NCBI GenBank assembly: GCA_026394265.1
Contig: JAPKYO010000025.1
Coordinates: 1-50,834, forward strand
Length of the DNA stretch: 50,834 nucleotides
Reading direction: 5' to 3'
Origin: Candidatus Bathyarchaeota archaeon
GTDB lineage: Archaea > Thermoproteota > Bathyarchaeia > TCS64
The stretch's first letter is position 1. Each line of letters starts with the position of its first letter. The position numbers and the translations under genes are program-made. Below the pieces are notes generated by a model. That model saw nothing but the letters and a program-made list of their open reading frames with translations, searched no databases and was not told the origin of the DNA. Below, piece after piece: positions 1-6,403 of the stretch.

Positions 1-1
1 C

Positions 2-811
2 AGCATAGGCGGGGCCGAACTGGCGATAAAGGGGGATGTGCCCCAGTCTGCGGGGCTCAGCTCAAGCGCTGCACTCGAGGTCGCCACCGCCCGGGTGCTG
101 AAGGAGTTGTTCGATCTTGAGATCGACCCAGTTGAGCTGGCTTACATCGGCAAGTCGGCTGAGAACGACTTCATAGGTCTCCAGAGCGGTATCATGGACC
201 AGTTCTGCTCCTCCCTAGGGAGGCAGGGGCAGGCATTGCTCATAGACTGCAGGGACAATGCCCACAGGAACATCAAGATACCGTGGGGGAACACACTCGT
301 TGCCGTCCACACGGGCATCATGCGGAAGCTCGACTCCTCTGCTTACAATGAGCGCGTCGGGCAGTGCAGGGAGGGCGTCGTCGCGCTGAGGCAGGTGAGG
401 CCCGGGATAAAGTCCCTCAGGGACGCGACCATGGGGGACATTGAAGCGGTTGAGGGGAGGATACCTGACGTGATCTATAGGCGGTGCCGCCACGTTGTGC
501 GTGAGAACTCGAGGGTGCTCTCGGCAGTCGGCGCGATGGAGACCAACACGGGGTCGAAGCTCGGCGCACTCATGTACGAGTCGCACATTAGTCTCAGGGA
601 CGACTACGGTGTGAGCTGCCCCGAGCTGGACACGCTCGTGAAGGTAGCTATGGATACGGGGTATGTCCTCGGCGCTAGGCTCACGGGCGCGGGCTTCGGC
701 GGATGCACCATTAACCTCCTGCCCCGGCATAACCTCGGTGACTTTTTCGGGGAGGTTCCCGCCCGGTATCGGGAGGCGACGGGGCTCGAGCCGGAGGTCT
801 ACCCCGTTTAG
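2..811 (+). CDS. galK: Galactokinase, GHMP kinase family (5' end outside window)
   Basis: This is the C-terminal part of a GHMP-family sugar kinase that phosphorylates galactose at C1 with ATP (Leloir pathway, cytosol). The reading frame is open from base 2, so the true start lies upstream of the window. Seen directly: the glycine/serine-rich ATP-binding motif GLSSSAA near the visible N-terminus, a region typical of galactokinases (FIGLQSGIMDQF), and the C-terminal GHMP motif LTGAGFGGC. The family is usually 350-400 residues, so roughly the first third is missing. The sugar specificity (galactose versus another hexose or N-acetylhexosamine) is inferred from overall resemblance. It ends about 40 bp before a tRNA gene. 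Confidence 0.88.
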   Translation, partial: SIGGAELAIKGDVPQSAGLSSSAALEVATARVLKELFDLEIDPVELAYIGKSAENDFIGLQSGIMDQFCSSLGRQGQALLIDCRDNAHRNIKIPWGNTLVAVHTGIMRKLDSSAYNERVGQCREGVVALRQVRPGIKSLRDATMGDIEAVEGRIPDVIYRRCRHVVRENSRVLSAVGAMETNTGSKLGALMYESHISLRDDYGVSCPELDTLVKVAMDTGYVLGARLTGAGFGGCTINLLPRHNLGDFFGEVPARYREATGLEPEVYPV

Positions 812-821
812 CCCCAATAGG

Positions 822-831
822 TTAAAATCTA
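822..831 (+). promoter_or_regulatory. TATA-like box for tRNA-Ala(UGC)
   Basis: The AT-rich stretch GTTAAAATCT is centred about 27 bp upstream of the first base of the tRNA, the usual archaeal TATA spacing. It follows the galactokinase stop directly. Confidence 0.5.
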
Positions 832-853
832 GATTCCCTGCAGTATCTTCGGC

Positions 854-929
854 GGGCTGGTAGATCAGTGGTATGATCGCCTGACTTGCAATCAGGAAGT
901 CGGGGGTTCAAATCCCCCCCAGTCCACCA
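854..929 (+). tRNA. tRNA-Ala (anticodon UGC)
   Basis: A full cloverleaf can be folded. The seven-base acceptor stem GGGCTGG pairs with CCAGTCC, including one G-U. The anticodon stem CCTGA/TCAGG holds the loop CTTGCAA with anticodon TGC. The T stem GGGGG/CCCCC closes TTCAAAT. The discriminator is A and CCA is encoded in the DNA. No intron is present. A second alanine tRNA with anticodon GGC lies at 24969-25044 on the other strand. Confidence 0.95.
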
Positions 930-1162
930 TCCTTGTCTTCGCGTGTGCGTGGTTTTTTGGTGGCGTGTGTAGTAACAACATCGTGCGGGTTGTTGAATGG
1001 TTCGCTGTTTTTGGCTGGGGGGTGGTGTTGTTTTTGTGTCGAGTGTGTTATTTTGGGGATGTTTTTGGCTTTTTTAGTTTATTTAAGGTGGGTGTTATTG
1101 GTTATAACAACGTGGTCTCGGGGGGTAGGGTGTGGGGGATGTTTTTCTATGCGGCGCCCTTG
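930..1162. other. G/T-rich gene-free stretch between tRNA and its partial copy
   Basis: The top strand here is strongly enriched in G and T and lacks C, unlike any neighbouring sequence. Short open frames exist in two phases, but they are hydrophobic low-complexity translations without start signals and I do not call them genes. The stretch lies between an intact tRNA-Ala and a decayed 3' copy of it, as a remnant of an excised or eroded insertion might. Confidence 0.4.
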
Positions 1163-1233
1163 AGGAGACGACGGATAAGTTGATCGTCTGGCTTGCAGTT
1201 GGGAAGTCGGGGGTTCCAATCCCCCCGTCCACT
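1163..1233 (+). pseudogene. Decayed tRNA-Ala-like copy
   Basis: The stretch from about 1179 aligns with the intact tRNA at 854-929: TGATCGTCTGGCTTGCAG, then AAGTCGGGGGTTC and the CCCCCC-GTCCAC end. The anticodon TGC and T arm are kept. The D arm is shortened, the 3' acceptor strand lacks one or two bases, no matching 5' acceptor strand is visible and CCA is replaced by ACT. The anticodon stem survives mainly through G-U pairs. This looks like a non-functional duplicate or an attachment-site scar. Confidence 0.6.
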
Positions 1234-1256
1234 AAACCTAAAAAAATGGTTCTCGT

Positions 1257-1856
1257 CTAGAGTTTTGTTCCGCACTCGTTGCAGAATTTCTGGTCGGGCT
1301 CGACAGCGGTTCCACACTTCGGGCAGGTGGAGGGTTGTGGCTGACCCCCCGCCCCGCAGTTCGGGCAGAACTTGTCCTGTGGCCTTAGGGCGTTGCCGCA
1401 GCCGGGGCAGAACTTTGAGCCAGCCCCCTTTGGCGATGGCGGCGGGGGGCTCGAGTGTGCTCGGGGTGCAGCCTCCACGTGTATTGAAGCCGGCGAGGTC
1501 CTCGCCTTCTCGATGGCCGTAGCCCAGTCGCCGGCCCCCCTCATGCCCCTGAAGTCGTGCTTCTTATCCGAGTAAACCGCTATCTGTTCCCCCCAGCCCT
1601 TCTCGATCTTCGTGATCGATGAGAGGGTGATGTGGACGCTCTCGGGGCTCTTGAGTAGCTTCCCGAGCACGAGTATCGTAGAGTCGGTATTCTGGAAGTT
1701 ACCCGGGAGGAAAATCAGCCTCTTGGATGTCAGGAAGAGTCTCCCCTGTACGTTGCTCACAAGGCTCTTCACGTAGGTAACCTGCGTGAATGGGCCGCTT
1801 GATGACTCCATGATCAATTCTTCGTTGGGCTCAAGAACCTCTTGGATTTTTACCAA
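1257..1856 (-). CDS. GRAM/PH-like domain protein with C-terminal double zinc ribbon
   Basis: The N-terminal two thirds resembles a GRAM/PH-like fold: a segment like GRLFLTSKRLIFLPGNF followed by a strand-rich region. The C-terminus carries two paired CxxC zinc ribbons, CPGCG/CPNCG and CPKCG/CNECG, of the archaeal double-zinc-ribbon type. The function is unknown; such proteins probably bind partners or membranes. I prefer a TTG start at 1856. A good TATA box (1891-1900) lies inside any longer reading, and the extra residues of the 2021 start look non-coding. If the longer start is right, the protein is 254 residues. Confidence 0.65.
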   Translation of the reverse strand: MVKIQEVLEPNEELIMESSSGPFTQVTYVKSLVSNVQGRLFLTSKRLIFLPGNFQNTDSTILVLGKLLKSPESVHITLSSITKIEKGWGEQIAVYSDKKHDFRGMRGAGDWATAIEKARTSPASIHVEAAPRAHSSPPPPSPKGAGSKFCPGCGNALRPQDKFCPNCGAGGQPQPSTCPKCGTAVEPDQKFCNECGTKL

Positions 1857-1890
1857 AACTCCGTCACTGCGTTGATAGAGGCTGACTTTA

Positions 1891-1900
1891 CTATATAATA
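1891..1900 (-). promoter_or_regulatory. TATA box for the GRAM-like gene
   Basis: TATTATATAG on the minus strand lies about 35 bp upstream of the preferred TTG start at 1856, which predicts a transcript starting near 1866. It is the main reason for rejecting the longer N-terminus. Confidence 0.45.
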
Positions 1901-2064
1901 CTAAAACCGTTTTTCCACGAAAATGGCCATAATTGCATCGTTTGCTATCCTTTTCCAAGGGGTGGTCGCAACTGGCCTCGTTGGCTTTGCTTTTAGCCAA
2001 CTGCTTTCCACCCGTTTCCATTTGGGGAAGATGATATTAATCAAATACTGAGAATATTTGTCCA

Positions 2065-3108
2065 ATGCTATCGTTAACCGCTTGGTCTAAAACCGCGGGT
2101 GTCATTCTCATCGCCATCACTCTGGCATCCTGTTTCCACACACTCAATACCCCAGAGTCTGAGCGGGTCGTTGTTGTCTACACTTCCGTTGATCAGGTCT
2201 TCTCAGAACCCCTGCTGAAGCGTTTCGAGGGGTCAACCGGGATACGGGTCCTCGTAGTTTACGACGTTGAGGCGACAAAGACGACCGGGCTTGTGAACCG
2301 GATCATCTCCGAGAAGAGGAAGCCTCTTTGCGACGTGTGGTGGAGTGGGGAGTTCGTCCAAACGATCCTCCTAGAAAAGGAGGGGACGTTGACTCCTTAT
2401 CAATCCGCGTCGGCTGAGGGTATCCCCTCCCGGTACATAGGCGCAAATTGGAACTGGGTCGGATTCGGAGGCAGGGCGAGGGTACTCCTGGTCAACACGA
2501 ACCTCGTCTCCCCCAGTCAGATTCCCCGGAGCCTGCTCGACCTCACGAAGACCGACGTCCCCGCGAACAAGATCGGCATAGCCTACCCCATGTTCGGAAC
2601 CGCCGCCACACACGCCGCGACACTCTACGCCCAACTGGGCCCCGAGAAGACGAAGGCCTTCTTCACCGAACTACGTGACTCCGGTATCACCGTCGTCGAT
2701 GGGAACTCTGTTGTCCGGGACCTCGTTGCGAACGGGCAGCTCGCCATGGGGCTTACAGACACCGACGACGCCATTGGAGCCATCAGCGATGGCGCGCCTG
2801 TAAAAATGGTCTTTCTCGACCAAGGCGAAGGCGAGATGGGCACCCTGATCACCCCGAACACGGTAGCCCTGATAAGAGGCGCCCCACACCCGACCGAGGC
2901 AAAGATACTGATCGATTACCTCCTGAGCAGCCAGGTTGAGTCGGAACTCGTAGAGTCGGGGTGGCTCCAGATCTCGTTGAGACCCGTGGCCGCGAAGCAA
3001 TCATACTTCGACGCCTCGAGTGTCAGGGGGATAAACGTGGACTATGAGAAGGTGTACGGGTACCTTGAGCAGGTGAAAAAGGACTTAGCCGAGATATTCA
3101 TCAGGTAG
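2065..3108 (+). CDS. ABC transporter substrate-binding lipoprotein, iron(III)/family-1 type
   Basis: This is a secreted solute receptor that delivers ligand to the permease encoded next. The N-terminal hydrophobic segment ends in a lipobox-like LASC, suggesting lipid anchoring outside the membrane. The mature part begins VVVYTSVDQVFSEPLLKRFE, the signature opening of iron(III)- and thiamine-type family 1 binding proteins, and continues with the DVWWSGE and IAYPMFGT segments seen in that family. At 347 residues it has normal length. It is followed 4 bp later by the permease and then by the ATPase, so the operon is complete. The ligand cannot be read from sequence; ferric iron is the default annotation, but thiamine, molybdate or other anions are possible. 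Confidence 0.85.
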   Translation: MLSLTAWSKTAGVILIAITLASCFHTLNTPESERVVVVYTSVDQVFSEPLLKRFEGSTGIRVLVVYDVEATKTTGLVNRIISEKRKPLCDVWWSGEFVQTILLEKEGTLTPYQSASAEGIPSRYIGANWNWVGFGGRARVLLVNTNLVSPSQIPRSLLDLTKTDVPANKIGIAYPMFGTAATHAATLYAQLGPEKTKAFFTELRDSGITVVDGNSVVRDLVANGQLAMGLTDTDDAIGAISDGAPVKMVFLDQGEGEMGTLITPNTVALIRGAPHPTEAKILIDYLLSSQVESELVESGWLQISLRPVAAKQSYFDASSVRGINVDYEKVYGYLEQVKKDLAEIFIR

Positions 3109-3112
3109 ACCC

Positions 3113-4693
3113 ATGACGACCCGGCCCGTGAAGAGGGGCGTCGATCCGCGGCTCCTCGCAACGTTCCTGTCCTTGGCGTGGATCGTGGTGGTCTTTTCGC
3201 CGATAATCCTGCTCGGGGTCGAGGCGATCAAGGCGGCATTCGTTGCCCCCGGCATCCTCCTGCTTGCCCTGCCAACGGAGCGGAGGCTGGGTCTTCTTGT
3301 CAACAGTCTGGGTCTCTCGACTCTCGTCTCGCTCTCATCTGTGGTCGTGGGGGTTTTGGCGGGCAGCGTCTTGTGGAGGTGGGATACCGGGCTTCTCAGT
3401 CGCCTTCGGTGGTTGATCCTGGCCCTTGTGCCGGTCCCGCCGTACATCCACGCGTTGAGCTGGATGGCTGCCTTGAATTGGGTGAACTCTTTTTCATCGA
3501 GCATCGGCGCGACTCTGCCCACGACGGGCTGGGCCCCCACGTTCTTTGTAGAGTTCATGACTTATCTCCCCCTGGGTGTGGGGCTCGCGTTGATCGGGTA
3601 CACGGGGATAGATGCCTCTCTGGTTGAGGCCGCGCGCCTTCACAGACCCGACGGCGACGCGTTCCTTAGAGTAGTCTTACCTTTGATCGCCCCCGCCATG
3701 GTGGCGGCGGGCGGGTTGATCTTCACCTTCACAGTCGCGGACTATAGCGTACCAGCACTCTTCTCAGTGAACGTGTATAGCCTGGAGATATTCAGCGACT
3801 TCAGCGCCACAAACCAGGCATCGAGGGCGTTGGTACTCTCCATACCGATACTGCTTGCATCCATCCTGGTGCTCTGGGTCTCCCAGAAGTCGCTCCGAAG
3901 CACGGTGCAGATAGACGCCTCCTCTAGGCCCTCACCGAAGCTAAACTATCCACTATGGATCAGGGTCCCTCAGTACATCGCCGCTATACTGGTTGGTTCC
4001 CAAGTCCTAGTTCTATTTCTCAGCCTGATCATAACCACCGGGGGAGTCTCCAACATCGTTTACGCAGTCTCTATGGCGACGAGCGATATTTGGTTCACCT
4101 TGTTTCAGGCATCGGCGACGGCTGTGCTCTGCGTCCCCCTGGCGCTCATAGCCGTGGATCGGCTGAAAAACGGGGGCGCGTTATGGTGGATAATCGTCCT
4201 AGCCCCCCTCGGCATGCCCTCCCCCCTCATCGGGATCAGCATCATCAAACTCACAGCCTACACGGATCTGCTGTACGGGACGTGGGCGACACCCGTCTTG
4301 GGGACCCTGATACGCTTCACGCCCGTCGCGTCGATTGTGGCTCTGGCGCAGCTGAAGCGGATCGATCCCCTCCTCTTCGATGCCGCTGATCTCTATAAGC
4401 GAAACATCACCGATACTTGGGCGCGGGTTAGACTCCCCCTGCAGGCCTCCGGGTTGGCGGCTGCCATGGCCCTCGTCTTCGCCTTCACGCTGGGGGAGCT
4501 GGGAGCCACACTGTTGACGGTTCCACCCGGGGCGAGCACGGTCACGATCCGGATATTCAACTACCTCCACTACGGCAGCTCGGACATAGTCGCAGGCCTC
4601 TGCCTAGTCATGGTGGCTGTGATGATCATAGCGGGCTTGGCGGGGGTTGCATTCATAAACCTAAGAGCCGAATCAGGGAGAGAACAGGAATGA
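3113..4693 (+). CDS. ABC transporter permease, fused two-domain (FbpB/ThiP type)
   Basis: A membrane permease of 526 residues with about twelve hydrophobic segments, arranged as two homologous halves. Each half has the cytoplasmic coupling loop of binding-protein-dependent permeases: an EAARLHRPDG...LRVVLPL loop in the first half and DAADLYKRN...VRLPL in the second. This fused architecture is typical of iron(III) (FbpB/SfuB) and thiamine (ThiP) importers, in which one chain forms the whole channel. It is translated just after the substrate-binding protein and overlaps the ATPase start by 4 bp (ATGA). Confidence 0.88.
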   Translation: MTTRPVKRGVDPRLLATFLSLAWIVVVFSPIILLGVEAIKAAFVAPGILLLALPTERRLGLLVNSLGLSTLVSLSSVVVGVLAGSVLWRWDTGLLSRLRWLILALVPVPPYIHALSWMAALNWVNSFSSSIGATLPTTGWAPTFFVEFMTYLPLGVGLALIGYTGIDASLVEAARLHRPDGDAFLRVVLPLIAPAMVAAGGLIFTFTVADYSVPALFSVNVYSLEIFSDFSATNQASRALVLSIPILLASILVLWVSQKSLRSTVQIDASSRPSPKLNYPLWIRVPQYIAAILVGSQVLVLFLSLIITTGGVSNIVYAVSMATSDIWFTLFQASATAVLCVPLALIAVDRLKNGGALWWIIVLAPLGMPSPLIGISIIKLTAYTDLLYGTWATPVLGTLIRFTPVASIVALAQLKRIDPLLFDAADLYKRNITDTWARVRLPLQASGLAAAMALVFAFTLGELGATLLTVPPGASTVTIRIFNYLHYGSSDIVAGLCLVMVAVMIIAGLAGVAFINLRAESGREQE

Positions 4694-5328
4694 TCAGGGT
4701 AAGGGACGTAACGAAGACCTACGGGTACGTCCAACCCCTGAAGTCGCTTAGCCTCGACTGGAGCGAGAACGAGGTCCTCGGCCTCGTGGGGCAATCCGGC
4801 AGCGGTAAGTCCACGCTGCTGCGGATAATCGCCGGGTTCCTCACCCCCGACTCCGGCACCGTGACGATAGACGACGTCACCGTAAACAATCCTGATATTA
4901 TCGTCCCCCCAAACAACAGGGGTGTCTCGATGGTTTTCCAGAGCCCAGAACTCTGGCCCCACATGACCGTCTCCGAGAACATCCGGTTCACGTTACTGGA
5001 TAAGTCGAAGCTGATGCAGGATAGGAGGATAGAGGAGCTGCTACGGGTTGCGGGGCTCTCCGAGCATGGCGATCGTCTCCCCGGCCAACTCTCGGGGGGC
5101 GAAGCACGCCGCGTATCAATCCTGAGAGCGCTGGCTCCAGAGAGGCGATACATCCTCATGGATGAGCCACTCGTCAACCTAGACCCCGAGCTCAAGGCAG
5201 AGATTCACAGGCTCATCAAGTCTGAGGCGAGGGGGAAGGGTGTCCTCTACGTCACCCACGACGAGTCGGAGCTAGAAGGCTTCGCCGGCAGGATTCTGCA
5301 TCTCAAGGGGGGCGTCGTCGATGGTTAG
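4690..5328 (+). CDS. ABC transporter ATP-binding protein (short, no C-terminal regulatory domain)
   Basis: The nucleotide-binding subunit that powers the importer encoded upstream. All motifs are present: Walker A GQSGSGKST (residues 34-42), a Q loop at FQSPELW, the signature LSGGEARR, Walker B ILMDEP and the switch histidine in YVTHDE. At 212 residues it contains only the core ATPase. The FbpC/PotA-type C-terminal TOBE domain (about 100 or more residues) is absent, so ligand-dependent regulation through that domain is not expected. The start overlaps the permease stop by 4 bp and the end overlaps the propeller gene by 8 bp, so all four genes are probably cotranslated. Confidence 0.9.
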   Translation: MIRVRDVTKTYGYVQPLKSLSLDWSENEVLGLVGQSGSGKSTLLRIIAGFLTPDSGTVTIDDVTVNNPDIIVPPNNRGVSMVFQSPELWPHMTVSENIRFTLLDKSKLMQDRRIEELLRVAGLSEHGDRLPGQLSGGEARRVSILRALAPERRYILMDEPLVNLDPELKAEIHRLIKSEARGKGVLYVTHDESELEGFAGRILHLKGGVVDG

Positions 5329-6340
5329 CCGCCAGAACACGATAGTTGCAGTATCCCTTGTTCTCGTTCTCGCGGTCTTGGGCGGCTTCGCGTTACTGAA
5401 GCCCACCGAGGAGAAGGCTAAACCGACGGGCCCCTGGACGATAATCCGCCCCCCCTCCGACGTCACCTGCATGGTCCCGATCGGCGACACGCTCTGGGTC
5501 GGGGGGAAACTGGGGATCGTCGGCGTCAAGCTTCAGGGCTTCGAGGTCGTCGATTTCCCCTACGACGTAAAACTGAGTTACGTGCGCCACATGATCGTCG
5601 ACGGTGATGCCCTCCTCGTCGGCCACGATAACGGGCTCACGGTATTCAGCGGCTCGACATACCGGACCTACACAGCCGCGGATGGCCTCGTCGACGGGAG
5701 AGTAAACTACCTCCTCATCTCCCGTAGCGGGGAGCTTTGGGTCGGCACGACGCAGGGTGCCTACCATAAATCCGGGGATCAATGGCTGAGAGTCACGACG
5801 CAGGATGGTCTACTGAGCGATCAGGTCAATGTCATGCTTGAGGACGGGAATGGTGGTCTTTGGTTCGGATCAGACGTCGCCCCTCTGGGTGGTATAAGCA
5901 TACTAAAAGATGGGACGTGGACGCACTTCACAACCGATAACGGGCTCCCCCATAACGACGTGAACTCCTTCTACATGGACCACGACGGCAGCGTATGGGC
6001 TGCCACAGGTCTACTCGACGTCGGTGGGGCGGTACACTTCGTAGAGCAGGACGGCGTCTGGGTCATCTCTGAGGTCCTCACCGTCAAAGACGGGTTACCC
6101 GAGGGGAAGGTTAGATCCGTCTACAGGGACCCGTCCGGCGTCCTCTGGATAGGCTCGGAGAATGCCGGTTTGGCCCGCATCGAGGCGGGGCGGATACGGG
6201 TGTTCGCCGAGGCGCAGGGGCTATCCCACTCGGAGGTGAAGGTGCTCTGGACCGACTCAAGTGGGAACCTCTGGCTCGGAACCAGAAACGGCGTCACCGT
6301 GTTGAGCCCCGAGGACCAGAGGAAAATGAGTTTAGGGTAG
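5321..6340 (+). CDS. Membrane-anchored beta-propeller protein (two-component-regulator propeller repeats)
   Basis: An N-terminal transmembrane anchor (about residues 8-27) is followed by repeated blades with the pattern GxLWVGT...GDQW...T..DGL...V, for example SGELWVGTTQG, NGGLWFGSD, DGSVWAATG, SGVLWIGSEN and SGNLWLGTRNG. These are the ligand-binding sensor (Reg_prop) repeats found in the periplasmic part of hybrid sensor kinases. No kinase or cytoplasmic output domain follows, so here the propeller stands alone outside the membrane. Its position as last gene of the ABC operon suggests a role in ligand capture or extracellular sensing, but that is inference. The sequence after the stop is T-rich, a likely archaeal terminator. 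Confidence 0.75.
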   Translation: MVSRQNTIVAVSLVLVLAVLGGFALLKPTEEKAKPTGPWTIIRPPSDVTCMVPIGDTLWVGGKLGIVGVKLQGFEVVDFPYDVKLSYVRHMIVDGDALLVGHDNGLTVFSGSTYRTYTAADGLVDGRVNYLLISRSGELWVGTTQGAYHKSGDQWLRVTTQDGLLSDQVNVMLEDGNGGLWFGSDVAPLGGISILKDGTWTHFTTDNGLPHNDVNSFYMDHDGSVWAATGLLDVGGAVHFVEQDGVWVISEVLTVKDGLPEGKVRSVYRDPSGVLWIGSENAGLARIEAGRIRVFAEAQGLSHSEVKVLWTDSSGNLWLGTRNGVTVLSPEDQRKMSLG

Positions 6341-6357
6341 TTTTAATTTTTTTAATC
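6341..6357 (+). terminator. T-rich terminator after the ABC operon
   Basis: GTTTTAATTTTTTTAATC directly follows the propeller stop codon. Archaeal transcription commonly ends at such oligo-T tracts without a hairpin. It separates the ABC operon from the promoter of the next gene. Confidence 0.5.
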
Positions 6358-6364
6358 ATCATGG

Positions 6365-6377
6365 AATATAATATAAA
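6365..6377 (+). promoter_or_regulatory. TATA box of the cyclase-toxin-like operon
   Basis: AATATAATATAAA lies 27-39 bp upstream of the ATG at 6404, which places the transcript start at or a few bases before the start codon. The mRNA is probably leaderless or nearly so, and the three following genes appear to share this promoter. Confidence 0.6.
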
Positions 6378-6403
6378 GCAGAGGCACTGAAGTTGTCACC
6401 ATT

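Noticed and set aside
933..1183. Two overlapping hydrophobic open frames after the tRNA
   Set aside because: They are translations of a G/T-biased stretch, rich in Val, Gly, Phe and Trp, without start signals.
1163..1233. A second functional tRNA-Ala
   Set aside because: The D arm is shortened, the acceptor strand lacks bases and no 5' acceptor half can be paired.
1860..2021. N-terminal 55-residue extension of the GRAM-like protein
   Set aside because: It contains a TATA box and its translation does not look like part of the domain; the shorter start is preferred.
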